Positions 9,050 to 18,406 of a DNA stretch of 64,000 nt are shown here, piece by piece. Source of the DNA: Devosia marina (lineage in GTDB: Bacteria > Pseudomonadota > Alphaproteobacteria > Rhizobiales > Devosiaceae); the NCBI RefSeq assembly GCF_009758415.1, contig NZ_WQRF01000001.1, positions 868,001 to 932,000 on the forward strand, given 5' to 3'. How positions within the stretch are numbered: position 1 is the stretch's first letter; each line of letters begins with the position of its first letter. The notes beneath the pieces were generated by a model that was not told the origin of the DNA, did not search any database, and saw only the letters and a list, made by a program, of their open reading frames with translations. The translations under genes were made by a program, and so were the position numbers.

Positions 9050-9113
9050 CGCCATCAACCACTTGTTAATTATAACGAATAACCCTAACGGCGAGCATTT
9101 TAGCAAACGGCCG

Positions 9114-10484
9114 TCATGCCGCGTCGAAAATGACCCGGTTCCGGCCCTCGCGCTTGGCCCGGTACAACGCAACATCGGCGCGCTTGACGAAGGTCTCCGG
9201 CGTATCAGCCTGGCTCTCCTTGAGCGCCACACCGGCCGAAACCGTAACCGATAGCGGACGGGTCGACCCAACCTCGAACGGCTTTTCCGCCATCGATTGG
9301 CGCACGCGTTCGGCAACCGCCTCTGCCTGCCCGGTGTCCGTATCAGGCATCAGAACCACGAACTCTTCGCCACCAAACCGGCAGGCTAGGTCCACGCCCC
9401 GGATATTGCGCTTGAGGCGGGCAGCAAATTCCCGCAACACCGCATCGCCCACATCGTGGCCGTGATTGTCGTTCACCGCCTTGAAGTGATCGATATCCAG
9501 GATCATCAGCGCAATGTCTCGATCCTGCTCCTGCGCCTTGCTCAGCATGACATTCAGGTGCCGATCAAAGTAGCGCCGATTGTAGAGACCGGTCAGTTCA
9601 TCCGTGACCGCCAGGGCCATGGTATTGTTGACGCTTTCGCGCAATTCCATCGCATAGCGGTGCCGGCGAACTTGGGTTCGTACCCGCGCCTGCAGCTCGT
9701 TTCGCTCCACCGGACGGTTGATATAGTCGTTGACGCCCAGATCGAGCGCCCGAACCACGCGCGGTTTATCGGCACTATCGGCCATCAGAATGATAGGGAG
9801 ATTTCTCGCATGGTCCACGGTGCGAATCTGCGAGCTGACGCGCAGCGGATCAAAATCGTCCAGACTCATGCTGACCAGGGCCAGCTCATAGCCGCCCCCG
9901 GCGACCTGAAACACAGCGTCAGCCGGTTCTGTCAGAATATCGACCTTGTGTTCCGCCGAGAGATAACCCTGGATGCGTTCTGCGTGACGTCTGTCGGTAT
10001 CAATGATCAGCACCGAACCTTCGCTGGCCGAAATGCTGTCCATGGCGCGCAGGGCGTCTTCAACGGCGATCTGCTGACCGGTCAGGGCTCGCGCGCGCAA
10101 TTCATCGGTCAGCGACTTGAGCCGGACCAGGCTCTTTACCCGTGCCATGAGCTGGGTGTCGTCCACCGGCTTGGTCAGGAAATCATCGGCGCCCGCCTCG
10201 AGACCTTGAACCCGGTCCGAGGACTGGTCGAGCGCCGTGATCATCAGCACGGGCAAATGATGTGTCTTGGGATTGGCCTTGAGACGCCGGCAGACCTCGA
10301 ACCCGTCCATTTCCGGCATCATCACGTCGAGCAGGACGATGTCGACATCCTGGCTATTACATATATCCAGCGCCAGGGACCCGGAACTTGCGGTCAGGAC
10401 CTCATAATATTCCGCGCTCAGCCGCGCCTCGAGCAGACGAACATTGGTTGGAATATCGTCGACGATAAGAACACGCGCGGTCAC
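9114..10484 (-). CDS. pleD: diguanylate cyclase response regulator PleD
   Basis: Cell-pole response regulator that makes cyclic di-GMP when phosphorylated; in Caulobacter it drives the swarmer-to-stalked transition. It has two receiver domains followed by a GGDEF domain. The first receiver opens ARVLIVDD and carries the phospho-acceptor Asp in IVLLDVMMPEMDG. The second is a degenerate receiver around residues 150-270. The GGDEF domain has GGEEF with the product-inhibition site RGVD five residues before it. The GTG at 10484 is chosen by comparison with the Caulobacter protein (456 aa); an in-frame ATG at 10535 would add 17 unlikely residues. It follows divK by about 87 bases, the order known in Caulobacter. 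Confidence 0.96.
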   Translation of the reverse strand: MTARVLIVDDIPTNVRLLEARLSAEYYEVLTASSGSLALDICNSQDVDIVLLDVMMPEMDGFEVCRRLKANPKTHHLPVLMITALDQSSDRVQGLEAGADDFLTKPVDDTQLMARVKSLVRLKSLTDELRARALTGQQIAVEDALRAMDSISASEGSVLIIDTDRRHAERIQGYLSAEHKVDILTEPADAVFQVAGGGYELALVSMSLDDFDPLRVSSQIRTVDHARNLPIILMADSADKPRVVRALDLGVNDYINRPVERNELQARVRTQVRRHRYAMELRESVNNTMALAVTDELTGLYNRRYFDRHLNVMLSKAQEQDRDIALMILDIDHFKAVNDNHGHDVGDAVLREFAARLKRNIRGVDLACRFGGEEFVVLMPDTDTGQAEAVAERVRQSMAEKPFEVGSTRPLSVTVSAGVALKESQADTPETFVKRADVALYRAKREGRNRVIFDAA

Positions 10485-10571
10485 TGCACTACCCCGGATT
10501 GGAACGGACTGCCAGCATCTCCTCGCTGGCTTCAAGCTCGCCGCAACCGGTCATCCATCCCATGGCGCCGG

Positions 10572-10943
10572 TCAGGCAGGCCCAATGTAGTGCGCAATGG
10601 TTTCCAGAAAGTGAGACACCGAGATCGGCTTGGAAATGTATCCCTCGCAGCCGCCCTGCAGGATGCGTTCTTCATCACCCTTCATGGCAAAGGCTGTCAC
10701 GGCTACCACAGGAATATGGGCAAGCTCATCATCGTCCTTGAGCCATTTGGTGACCACCAGCCCCGAGACTTCCGGAAGCTGGATATCCATCAGGATCAGA
10801 TCCGGCATATGCGCTCGGGCAAGATCCAGCGCCTCCATGCCGTTGCGCGTCTGGATCACCGCGTATCCGCGTGATTCCAGGAGATCGTTGAAGAGCTTCA
10901 TGTTCAGCTCGTTGTCTTCTACGATCATCACAGTCTTGGGCAT
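10572..10943 (-). CDS. divK: single-domain response regulator DivK
   Basis: Essential cell-cycle receiver that signals through PleC/DivJ and DivL to CtrA in alphaproteobacteria. It is 123 aa, a lone CheY-like receiver. It has the acidic pair in MIVEDNELN, phospho-acceptor Asp53 in ILMDIQLP, the conserved Thr/Ala region [13 protein letters not shown], and the Lys in GYISKPIS. The start at 10943 has GAGGT upstream; an earlier GTG at 10961 would add six residues. It is upstream of pleD in the same transcription unit. Confidence 0.96.
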   Translation of the reverse strand: MPKTVMIVEDNELNMKLFNDLLESRGYAVIQTRNGMEALDLARAHMPDLILMDIQLPEVSGLVVTKWLKDDDELAHIPVVAVTAFAMKGDEERILQGGCEGYISKPISVSHFLETIAHYIGPA

Positions 10944-11074
10944 TCTACCTCGCTTGGGCACCGCTGGGCGTCCGGGGCCTGAAAACTCTGGTCAGCCCTT
11001 GGACAGACCTTCGCATTCACCTGCATTCTGGGCTAGCATTCAAACTCTAACAAAACACCAAGTGAGACCGCCCC

Positions 11075-11353
11075 GTGCCAGCATCCGACCGCTCCGCACC
11101 CAATATTTCTACCCTAGCGGACATGTGCCTGGGCTTTCTTGCGGAAAATCCGGAAGAACTGCTTGGCTTCATGCAGCATGCCGGCCTCACACCCGACGCT
11201 TTGCGCGCCGCTATTGGCTCGGATCGGCTGCAGCTCGGCCTCATCGACTACTTTGCCGCAAATGAACCGATTCTGCTCGCCTTGTGCGCAAACTCGGGCA
11301 CCACTCCGGAGCAGTTCATGCGCGCCTGGCATCGCCTGAACCAAGTGGACTAA
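11075..11353 (+). CDS. DUF3572 family protein
   Basis: Small, probably all-helical 92-aa protein restricted mainly to alphaproteobacteria; function unknown. Family features are an N-terminal [15 protein letters not shown] helix and the C-terminal [14 protein letters not shown]. Translation starts at a GTG (11075-11077). It ends one base before dinB and is therefore its upstream partner in an operon, an arrangement seen in related genomes. The DUF3572 name is from sequence pattern and context. Confidence 0.85.
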   Translation: MPASDRSAPNISTLADMCLGFLAENPEELLGFMQHAGLTPDALRAAIGSDRLQLGLIDYFAANEPILLALCANSGTTPEQFMRAWHRLNQVD

Positions 11354-11354
11354 C

Positions 11355-12689
11355 ATGGCGACCGACTGGTTTTGCCGCGATTGTCTGCAGGCCGGATCCT
11401 CAACTCCTGTTCCAGGCCGTTGCCCGGCCTGCGGTTCACCACGCTTGCGGAGCCATCATGAGCTCTTTGCGCTCTCTATCGCCCATGTCGATTGCGATGC
11501 CTTTTACGCTTCCGTCGAAAAGCGGGACGACCCTTCGCTGCGCGACAAGCCGCTGATCATCGGGGGTGGCCAGCGCGGTGTGGTCTCCACCTGTTGCTAT
11601 ATCGCTCGCCAATCGGGTGTGCGCTCGGCCATGCCCATGTTCAAGGCGCTCGAGCTTTGTCCGGACGCTGTCGTCATCAGGCCCAACATGGCCAAATATG
11701 TCGATGTCAGCCGCCAGATCAGGCGGCATATGGATGCGTTGACGCCCTTGGTAGAGCCGATCTCCATTGACGAGGCCTTCCTTGACATGACCGGCACCGA
11801 GCGCGTGCACAAGGCGCCCCCTGCCCTGAGCCTGGCCCGCTTTGCCCTGTCCATCGAGCAGGAGATTGGCGTCACCATCTCGGTCGGCCTCAGCCACAAC
11901 AAGTTTCTCGCCAAGGTTGCGTCCGATCTCGACAAGCCCCGCGGCTTTGCGGTCATCGGCGCCGCTGAAACGCTGGAATTCCTCGCCCCCAAGCCCATCA
12001 ATCTGATCTTTGGCGTCGGCAAGGTCTTTTACGAAACGCTGAAGAAGGATGGCTACCACACCATCGGCCAGCTCCAGCAGGAGGACCCGACCCGCCTCAT
12101 CCGGCTCTATGGAGAATCGGGCGCCCGGCTTGCGCGGCTGGCACAGGGCCAGGATGCCCGGCGCGTCTCCAATGATGGAGACATGAAGACAGTCTCCTCC
12201 GAAACAACCTTCTCCCGCGATCTGACAGGTCTGGAAGAGCTGTCCACCGAACTGCTGCAATGTTCGGAGCGCCTCTCCGAACGTCTCAAAGCCAAGGGCT
12301 TGGTTGGCGACACGGTCACAATCAAGCTCAAGACGGCCGGATTTAAGTTGCGCACACGCGCTCGACATCTGATGATGCCAACACAGCTTGCCAATGTTCT
12401 TTACGAGACAGGCACGAGCCTATTGACGCGGGAGGTGGACGGCACGCCGTTTCGCCTCATCGGCATCGGGGTTTCGGGCTTGGCCCCAGCAGACGGATCA
12501 GACCCCGGCGACTTGCTGGAACCCCAGGTTGCAAGAAAAGCTGCCGCCGAGCGGGCCATGGATAAGGTTCGCACCAGATTTGGGCGTACCGCCGTTGTTC
12601 GCGGCAAGCTATATAGCACTAGGCCCACGACTCCTCTGGGCCCGATATCCGAAGAAGAAGCAGACGACCTCGAAGGCAAGACCAAATGA
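11355..12689 (+). CDS. dinB: DNA polymerase IV with N-terminal zinc ribbon
   Basis: Y-family translesion polymerase, 444 aa. The polymerase core begins near residue 42 ([14 protein letters not shown]) and contains the second catalytic motif [11 protein letters not shown], the HhH region around [10 protein letters not shown] and a little-finger domain to about residue 400. An extra N-terminal segment has two CxxC pairs (Cys7/Cys10 and Cys23/Cys26), which look like a zinc ribbon. This is known in one alphaproteobacterial DinB subgroup. The gene starts one base after the DUF3572 gene and overlaps ridA by 4 bases (ATGA). I found no convincing LexA box upstream. The C-terminal stretch is long and has no clear beta-clamp motif that I can assign. 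Confidence 0.95.
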   Translation: MATDWFCRDCLQAGSSTPVPGRCPACGSPRLRSHHELFALSIAHVDCDAFYASVEKRDDPSLRDKPLIIGGGQRGVVSTCCYIARQSGVRSAMPMFKALELCPDAVVIRPNMAKYVDVSRQIRRHMDALTPLVEPISIDEAFLDMTGTERVHKAPPALSLARFALSIEQEIGVTISVGLSHNKFLAKVASDLDKPRGFAVIGAAETLEFLAPKPINLIFGVGKVFYETLKKDGYHTIGQLQQEDPTRLIRLYGESGARLARLAQGQDARRVSNDGDMKTVSSETTFSRDLTGLEELSTELLQCSERLSERLKAKGLVGDTVTIKLKTAGFKLRTRARHLMMPTQLANVLYETGTSLLTREVDGTPFRLIGIGVSGLAPADGSDPGDLLEPQVARKAAAERAMDKVRTRFGRTAVVRGKLYSTRPTTPLGPISEEEADDLEGKTK

Positions 12690-13144
12690 CCGACCCGATC
12701 GAAAAGCTCCGCGAATATGGCTATGAGCTGCCCGCACCCAAGGCACCAGTGGCCAGTTATGTGCCCGTCAATCGTAGCGGCAACCTGCTCTATGTTTCCG
12801 GCCAGCTCTCCAGCAACGAGAATGGCGTAGTGCAGGGCCTCCTGGGTGACAACATGAACGTCGTCCAGGGTGGCAATGCCGCTGAACTGTGCGCCGTCAA
12901 CATTCTGGCCCAGATTGAGCACACGGCCGGCGTGCCACTGCACGAGATCAAGAAGATCGTGAAGCTGACGGTCCTGGTGGCCTCGACTTCCGACTTTTTC
13001 GAACAGCATCTGGTGGCTAATGGCGCCTCCGACCTTCTGGTCAACGTGTTGGGCGACAAGGGCAAGCACGCCCGTGCCGCATTCGGCGTAGCTGCTCTTC
13101 CCATGGGCGCAGCCGTCGAGATCGAGGCAGTCGTCGAGGTTTAG
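12686..13144 (+). CDS. RidA-family protein
   Basis: Member of the YjgF/YER057c/UK114 family, 152 aa. Family members such as RidA hydrolyse reactive enamine/imine intermediates of amino-acid metabolism. The segment [14 protein letters not shown] and the later [22 protein letters not shown] match the trimeric fold and its active-site region. This longer subgroup keeps the fold, but the canonical substrate-binding Arg is not obvious to me, so deaminase activity is unproven. The start codon overlaps the dinB stop (ATGA), indicating translational coupling. Confidence 0.9.
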   Translation: MTDPIEKLREYGYELPAPKAPVASYVPVNRSGNLLYVSGQLSSNENGVVQGLLGDNMNVVQGGNAAELCAVNILAQIEHTAGVPLHEIKKIVKLTVLVASTSDFFEQHLVANGASDLLVNVLGDKGKHARAAFGVAALPMGAAVEIEAVVEV

Positions 13145-13151
13145 CACCATC

Positions 13152-13171
13152 GCCCCGGTTGCGACCGGGGC
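13152..13171 (+). terminator. hairpin after ridA
   Basis: GCCCCGGT and ACCGGGGC pair perfectly around a 4-base loop, 8 bases after the ridA stop. There is no T-run, so this is a weak or Rho-assisted terminator. It covers the TTG at 13159, which argues against that codon as the start of the next gene. Confidence 0.5.
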
Positions 13172-13218
13172 ACCGTCTCCCCATATCGCTCAGACACGTT
13201 CCAAGGCCTGCCAACGAA

Positions 13219-14394
13219 GTGTCCGAAACCCAATACACTGCCACTATCCATCCCAGCACCGCATCCATTCCAGCTTCGGTGTGGAACGGTCTGGCGCCCG
13301 CCACCGATGGCGCAGTCGACAATCCGTTTCTTGATCACGCCTTCTTCCTGGCACTTGAGGAGTCCGGCTGCGCCACCGGCCAGACCGGCTGGCAGGCCCA
13401 GCACATCCTGCTCACCGACGGAACAAACACACCAGTCGGCCTTCTTCCGCTATTCCTGAAATCGCACTCCATGGGCGAATATGTCTTCGACCATGGCTGG
13501 GCCAATGCGCTTGAGCGGGCCGGCGGCCATTACTATCCCAAACTGCAGGGCTCGGTGCCATTTACACCGGCGACCGCCCCCAAACTGCTTGTGCCCTCAC
13601 ACAGTCTGGAAGCACAGGCCGCGCTCCTTTCGACGGCACAGCAACTGGCCGGTCGGCACGATGCATCTTCGATCCACCTTACCTTCGTGCCGGAACTGGA
13701 GGCCGAACTGGCGGGGTCGCTCGATTGGCTGCGCCGCGTCGATACCCAGTTCCATTGGCACAATCGGAACTACGGGAGTTTCGAGGAATTCCTCGAAACC
13801 CTCTCGTCCCGCAAACGCAAGACCATCCGCCGGGAGCGCCGCGATGCGCTGGCGGATGGTCTGGAAGTCCGCTGGCTTTCAGGCAGCGATATCCGGGAGC
13901 ACCACTGGGACGCCTTCTATGCCTTCTATGAAGATACCGGCGCCCGCAAATGGGGCCGTCCCTATCTCAATCGCACCTTCTTTTCACTCCTCAGCCAGTA
14001 CATGGCCGATCGCGTCGTGCTGATGCTGGCCTATGATGGCGACACCCCAATTGCCGGGGCCATCAATTTTCGTGGCAAGGACGCGCTTTATGGCCGCAAT
14101 TGGGGCGCCACGCGTGACGTACCGTTTCTGCATTTCGAGGTCTGCTACTACCAGGCCATCGACTATGCCATTGCCCACAAGCTTGCCGTGGTCGAAGCTG
14201 GTGCGCAGGGTGAACACAAGCTGGCACGTGGCTACGAACCCGTCTTGACCCACTCTATCCACTGGATCGCTCATCCGGGTCTCAGGAACGCTGTCGCTGA
14301 TTATCTCGAAGACGAGCGTCCGGCGATCGTACAGCAGCAGGAGCTGCTTGAAGGCTTCACGCCGTTCCGCAAGGGCGAGCGCCAGGAGCGATAG
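13219..14394 (+). CDS. FemAB/GNAT-like protein (DUF482 type)
   Basis: 391-aa protein of the GNAT-fold family once called DUF482 or peptidoglycan biosynthesis-like protein. Visible features are DNPFLDHAFFLALEESG near the N-terminus, GEYVFDHGWANA, SSRKRKTIRRERR, and VVEAGAQGEHKLARGYEP near the C-terminus, all typical of the family. By fold it should transfer an aminoacyl or acyl group, but no substrate is established. The GTG at 13219 is preferred because the TTG at 13159 sits in a hairpin and the extra 20 residues look untranslated. It follows ridA and precedes the HIT gene on the same strand. Confidence 0.8.
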   Translation: MSETQYTATIHPSTASIPASVWNGLAPATDGAVDNPFLDHAFFLALEESGCATGQTGWQAQHILLTDGTNTPVGLLPLFLKSHSMGEYVFDHGWANALERAGGHYYPKLQGSVPFTPATAPKLLVPSHSLEAQAALLSTAQQLAGRHDASSIHLTFVPELEAELAGSLDWLRRVDTQFHWHNRNYGSFEEFLETLSSRKRKTIRRERRDALADGLEVRWLSGSDIREHHWDAFYAFYEDTGARKWGRPYLNRTFFSLLSQYMADRVVLMLAYDGDTPIAGAINFRGKDALYGRNWGATRDVPFLHFEVCYYQAIDYAIAHKLAVVEAGAQGEHKLARGYEPVLTHSIHWIAHPGLRNAVADYLEDERPAIVQQQELLEGFTPFRKGERQER

Positions 14395-14467
14395 TTTTCA
14401 GCCCTTCTCGGCCTTGACCAGGGAGCCAATCCCTTGCCATGCCTACTAGGCAGCAGGAGTACACCGC

Positions 14468-14884
14468 ATGACCTATGATCCCGCAAACATCTTCGCAAAA
14501 ATCCTCAAGGGCGAACTGCCCTGCCACAAGGTCCATGAGGACGAGAACGCGCTGGTGATGATGGACATCTTCCCCCAGTCCAAGGGACATGCCTTGATCA
14601 TCCCCAAGGTCGCCTCGCGCAACCTGCTCGACGCCAATCCCGCCACCTTGTCCTCGGTCATGCCGCTGGTGCAGCGCGTTGCCAAGGCCGTCAAGGCGGC
14701 CACCAAAGCCGATGGGGTTCGCCTGGTCCAGTTCAACGAAGCGCCAGCGGGACAAACTGTCTTCCACCTGCACTTCCACATCATCCCGGTTTATGAAGGC
14801 GTGGCGTTGGGCACCCATGGCGGCGGGAAAGCCGACGACGCAGAACTGGCCGCACTCGCCAAAGACATTGCGGCCCATCTCTGA
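14468..14884 (+). CDS. HIT family nucleotide hydrolase/transferase
   Basis: 138-aa histidine-triad protein, probably a cytosolic purine nucleoside phosphoramidase like HinT. The active-site triad is His100, His102 and His104 in FHLHFHIIP. The upstream VMMDIFPQSKGHALIIPK strand is typical. The start has AGGAG at 14456-14460. The DUF1275 gene starts 6 bases downstream, so the two are cotranscribed. The usual N-terminal zinc cysteines are not present. Confidence 0.94.
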   Translation: MTYDPANIFAKILKGELPCHKVHEDENALVMMDIFPQSKGHALIIPKVASRNLLDANPATLSSVMPLVQRVAKAVKAATKADGVRLVQFNEAPAGQTVFHLHFHIIPVYEGVALGTHGGGKADDAELAALAKDIAAHL

Positions 14885-14890
14885 CGCGCC

Positions 14891-15538
14891 ATGACACCGG
14901 CCCGTCATCTCGCCCTTGGCATGGTGCTGACCGCCACGGCAGGCCTTGTTGACGCGGTAGGGTTCATCGAACTGGGTGGATATTACACGTCCTTCATGAG
15001 CGGCAACACAACCCAGGGCGGCGCAGCGCTGGTGGACGGCTCCTGGCCAATCGTCCTGCTGACCGCCTCACTCATTGTGCTGTTCTTCATTGGCAGCGTC
15101 CTTGGCAATTTGCTGGCCATCTCCACTCCACGCTGGGGGCCGGCAGCGGTCAGCTTCGCTGTCCTGCTTGGGGTCGCGCTGACCTTGGCCCTTGCTCTGG
15201 GCGGTCTTCCAGCCAGTCAGGCCATGCTTGTGCTCGCCGCAACCGCCGGGGCGCAGAACGCAATTCTGCCCATGCGCGGCGCCGTCCGACTTGGCGCCAC
15301 CTTCGTCACCGGCACCCTCTATATGGCCGGTCAGGATCTGGCACTTGCTCTAAGGGGTGCCGCGCCCAAGCTGCGCTGGCTGCAACACTTGGCGATCTGG
15401 TTTGGTTTGTTCGGCGGCGCAGCCCTTGGTGCCCTGCTCTACCGCATCGTCGGCGTTCACACACTTTTTTTGGCTGTGGCGATCTACACTGCCTTTGCAC
15501 TCACCCATCTTTGGGCCGGCAGCAGATCGGCAACATGA
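14891..15538 (+). CDS. DUF1275 (YoaK-like) membrane protein
   Basis: 215-aa inner-membrane protein with about six hydrophobic helices. The N-terminal pattern GLVDAVGFIELGGYYTSFMSGNTTQ is the signature of DUF1275/YoaK. Family function is unknown; transport is often suggested but not shown. It is the second gene after the HIT gene and is closed by a bidirectional terminator. Confidence 0.92.
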   Translation: MTPARHLALGMVLTATAGLVDAVGFIELGGYYTSFMSGNTTQGGAALVDGSWPIVLLTASLIVLFFIGSVLGNLLAISTPRWGPAAVSFAVLLGVALTLALALGGLPASQAMLVLAATAGAQNAILPMRGAVRLGATFVTGTLYMAGQDLALALRGAAPKLRWLQHLAIWFGLFGGAALGALLYRIVGVHTLFLAVAIYTAFALTHLWAGSRSAT

Positions 15539-15539
15539 A

Positions 15540-15565
15540 AAGGGCCGGAATCGCTTCCGGCCCTT
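15540..15565. terminator. bidirectional intrinsic terminator
   Basis: AAGGGCCGGAA (15540-15550) pairs with TTCCGGCCCTT (15555-15565) around the loop TCGC. It lies between the ends of the DUF1275 gene (+) and clpA (-) and can serve both strands. Confidence 0.85.
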
Positions 15566-15589
15566 CTGATCTTCAACGCAACACAAACC

Positions 15590-17929
15590 TCAGTTCTTGT
15601 CCGCAGTCGCCTTTGGTTTCTTAGGCTTCGGCAGAGCCTTGGGCTTTGCCGGCCGCGGCGGTACAGCCACCAGCTCCAGCTTGGCTTCAGTGCCTTCGCC
15701 CACCACCGCCACTGTCACCGAACCACCATTGACCAATTCGCCGAACAGTACCTGATCGGCCAGCGGCTTCTTGACGTGCTCCTGGATCACCCGGCCCAGC
15801 GGGCGAGCACCCATGCGCTCATCATAGCCATGCTCGGCCAACCAGTCGGCCGCCTCGGGCGTGAGGTTGATCGTCACGCCACGTTCGGCCAACTGGCCTT
15901 CGAGTTGCAACACAAACTTCTCGACCACCCGGCGCACCACTTCACGTGGCAGCGGCGCAAACGAAATGATCGCATCCAGGCGGTTGCGGAACTCTGGGCT
16001 GAAGGTGCGGTTGATCGCCTCCTCGTCGTCGCCCTGTTCGCGCTTGCGGCCAAAGCCGATCGGCGCGCGCGCCAGTTCTGCCGCACCGACATTGGACGTC
16101 ATGATCAGGATGACATTGCGGAAATCCACCGCCTTGCCATTATGGTCAGTCAGCTTGCCGTGGTCCATCACCTGCAGCAGCACGTTGTAAAGGTCCGGAT
16201 GGGCTTTCTCGATCTCGTCGAGCAACACCACGCAATGCGGATGCTGGTCGACGCCATCGGTCAGCAGCCCGCCCTGATCGAACCCGACATAGCCCGGAGG
16301 CGCACCTAGCAACCGGCTGATCGTGTGGCGTTCCATATATTCGGACATGTCGAAGCGCAGCAGTTCCACGCCGAGCGTGTCGGCCAACTGCTTGGCGACC
16401 TCTGTCTTGCCGACACCGGTCGGACCGGTAAACAGATACGAACCTATCGGTTTCTCCGGTTCGCGCAGACCAGCACGCGCCAGCTTGATCGCCGAGGACA
16501 GCGCTGTAATGGCGTCATCCTGCCCGAACACCACGGTCTTGAGGCTCTGTTGCAGTCCCGACAGCAGTTCGGCATCAGACTTGGACACCGATTTGGGTGG
16601 AATGCGCGCAATCGAGGCAATCGTGGTCTCGATATCCTCGACATCGATGGTCTTCTTGCGCTGGTCCTCGGGCAGCAGCATCTGGCTGGCCCCAGTCTCG
16701 TCGATCACGTCAATCGCCTTGTCCGGCAGCTTGCGATCTGTGATGTAGCGTGCGCTCAGCTCCACCGCAGCCTTGAGGGCCTCATCGGTATATTTGAGCT
16801 TGTGGAACTCTTCAAAATAAGGTCGCAGCCCTTTGACTATCTCGATGGCATCGGGAACAGTCGGCTCATTGACGTCGATCTTCTGGAAGCGGCGCACCAG
16901 AGCGCGATCCTTCTCGAAGAACTGGCGGTATTCCTTATAGGTGGTCGAACCGATGCAACGGATCGCCCCGCTCGCCAAAGCGGGCTTGAGCAGGTTCGAG
17001 GCATCGAGCGCGCCGCCCGAAGTGGCACCGGCACCGATCATGGTGTGGATCTCGTCGATGAAGAGCACCGCATTTGGCATCTTCTCGAGTTCCTTCATCA
17101 CCGCCTTCAGCCGCTCCTCGAAGTCTCCGCGATAGCGGGTACCGGCGAGCAGCGCGCCCATGTCGAGCGCGTAGATGACTGCTTCCTTGAGCACCTCAGG
17201 CACATCGCCTTCAATGATCTTGCGTGCCAGACCTTCGGCGATAGCCGTCTTGCCAACACCCGCGTCACCGACATAGAGCGGATTGTTCTTCGAACGGCGG
17301 CACAAAACCTGAATGGTCCGGCGCAATTCGGTGTCGCGCCCGATCAGAGGGTCAATCTTGCCGGCCCGGGCCTTCTCGTTGAGGTTGACGCAGAAATCGG
17401 CCAGCGCCGAACTCTTCTTGGCGTCCGCACCACCTTCGGAATGCGCTTCACCCTCCTCGGCGCCATGCACCTTGCGCTCTTCGCTCGGGCCGGACTTGGT
17501 AATGCCGTGAGAGATGAAATTGACCGCGTCAAGCCGGCTCATGTCCTGCTGTTCCAGGAAATAGGCCGCGTGGCTTTCGCGCTCTGCAAAAATGGCAACA
17601 AGCACGTTGGCACCCGTAACCTCTTCGCGACCGGATGACTGCACGTGAATGACCGCGCGCTGGATCACGCGCTGGAAAGCAGCGGTCGGTCGTGCATCCT
17701 GGCCGTTCTGCACGACGAGGCTGTCCAGTTCTTCATTGATGAAATCTTCGAGGTCACTCTTGAGCGCGTCGATATCGACGTCGCACCCGGTCAGCACGGC
17801 CAGCGTATCGCGGTCGTCTGTCAGGGCCAGAAGCAGGTGCTCGAGCGTGGCAAACTCATGGTTGCGCTCACGGGCCAGGTTCATCGCCTGGTGCAGGGCC
17901 TTTTCGAGTCCGCGCGAAAATGAGGGCAT
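15590..17929 (-). CDS. clpA: ATP-dependent Clp protease ATPase subunit ClpA
   Basis: Hexameric AAA+ unfoldase that feeds ClpP, 779 aa. A Clp_N double repeat (about 1-145) is followed by the first AAA domain with Walker A GDAGVGKTA and the second with GPTGVGKTE. The ClpP-docking loop appears as PIGFGRK, an IGF-type tripeptide. The C-terminus is a Lys/Ala/Pro-rich tail. It starts 9 bases after clpS, so adaptor and unfoldase are made together. Confidence 0.97.
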   Translation of the reverse strand: MPSFSRGLEKALHQAMNLARERNHEFATLEHLLLALTDDRDTLAVLTGCDVDIDALKSDLEDFINEELDSLVVQNGQDARPTAAFQRVIQRAVIHVQSSGREEVTGANVLVAIFAERESHAAYFLEQQDMSRLDAVNFISHGITKSGPSEERKVHGAEEGEAHSEGGADAKKSSALADFCVNLNEKARAGKIDPLIGRDTELRRTIQVLCRRSKNNPLYVGDAGVGKTAIAEGLARKIIEGDVPEVLKEAVIYALDMGALLAGTRYRGDFEERLKAVMKELEKMPNAVLFIDEIHTMIGAGATSGGALDASNLLKPALASGAIRCIGSTTYKEYRQFFEKDRALVRRFQKIDVNEPTVPDAIEIVKGLRPYFEEFHKLKYTDEALKAAVELSARYITDRKLPDKAIDVIDETGASQMLLPEDQRKKTIDVEDIETTIASIARIPPKSVSKSDAELLSGLQQSLKTVVFGQDDAITALSSAIKLARAGLREPEKPIGSYLFTGPTGVGKTEVAKQLADTLGVELLRFDMSEYMERHTISRLLGAPPGYVGFDQGGLLTDGVDQHPHCVVLLDEIEKAHPDLYNVLLQVMDHGKLTDHNGKAVDFRNVILIMTSNVGAAELARAPIGFGRKREQGDDEEAINRTFSPEFRNRLDAIISFAPLPREVVRRVVEKFVLQLEGQLAERGVTINLTPEAADWLAEHGYDERMGARPLGRVIQEHVKKPLADQVLFGELVNGGSVTVAVVGEGTEAKLELVAVPPRPAKPKALPKPKKPKATADKN

Positions 17930-17938
17930 ATGATGTTC

Positions 17939-18358
17939 CTACTGTTTTTCCATCACGCATTGCAGCGGATGCTGGTTCTTGCGTGCCGTATCCATCACGC
18001 GGGTCACCTTGGTCTCGGCAACCTCGTATGGATATACGCCGCACTCACCGACCCCCTTCTGGTGAACGTGCAGCATGATGCGCATGGCGTCTTCACGTGA
18101 CTTGTTGAAGACGTCCTGCAGCACCAGAACGACGAATTCCATCGGCGTGTAGTCGTCGTTGAGCAGCAGAACCCGATACAGGTTCGGCCTCTTAGTCTTG
18201 GGACGCGTCTTTGTCACCGTCCCGGTTTCGAAATCGGCGTCGTTCCCGCCCGGGCGGCCAGGTTCGCCATCCTTGGGACCGGCATGAACGCGCGATTGCG
18301 TCAGAAGCCAGCTTGTGGACGGCACATTTTCTTTGGGCAGCATGGGAGTCACAGTCAT
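17939..18358 (-). CDS. clpS: ClpA adaptor protein ClpS
   Basis: Adaptor that delivers N-degron substrates (N-terminal Leu, Phe, Tyr, Trp) to ClpA. The core carries [18 protein letters not shown] (binding pocket with the Asn-Asp pair), [16 protein letters not shown] and a [10 protein letters not shown] end, all diagnostic. The start is uncertain: ATGs at 18406, 18358 and 18343 are all in frame with no strong ribosome site. I choose 18358 (139 aa), which leaves a flexible N-terminal extension of ordinary length. It is upstream of clpA in one operon. Confidence 0.94.
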   Translation of the reverse strand: MTVTPMLPKENVPSTSWLLTQSRVHAGPKDGEPGRPGGNDADFETGTVTKTRPKTKRPNLYRVLLLNDDYTPMEFVVLVLQDVFNKSREDAMRIMLHVHQKGVGECGVYPYEVAETKVTRVMDTARKNQHPLQCVMEKQ

Positions 18359-18406
18359 GGCAGTCGCTCTGTCGCCAGAGGAAACGAAGCAGTTGGTTGG
18401 ACCCAT

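Noticed and set aside
9456-10874. A 472-codon plus-strand open frame opposite pleD and divK
   Set aside because: It lies fully antisense to two clear response-regulator genes and its protein has no recognisable pattern; long antisense frames are expected in GC-rich DNA.
16325-17638. A 437-codon plus-strand open frame opposite clpA
   Set aside because: Antisense shadow of ClpA; composition is the mirror of the AAA domains and no start signal or family is seen.
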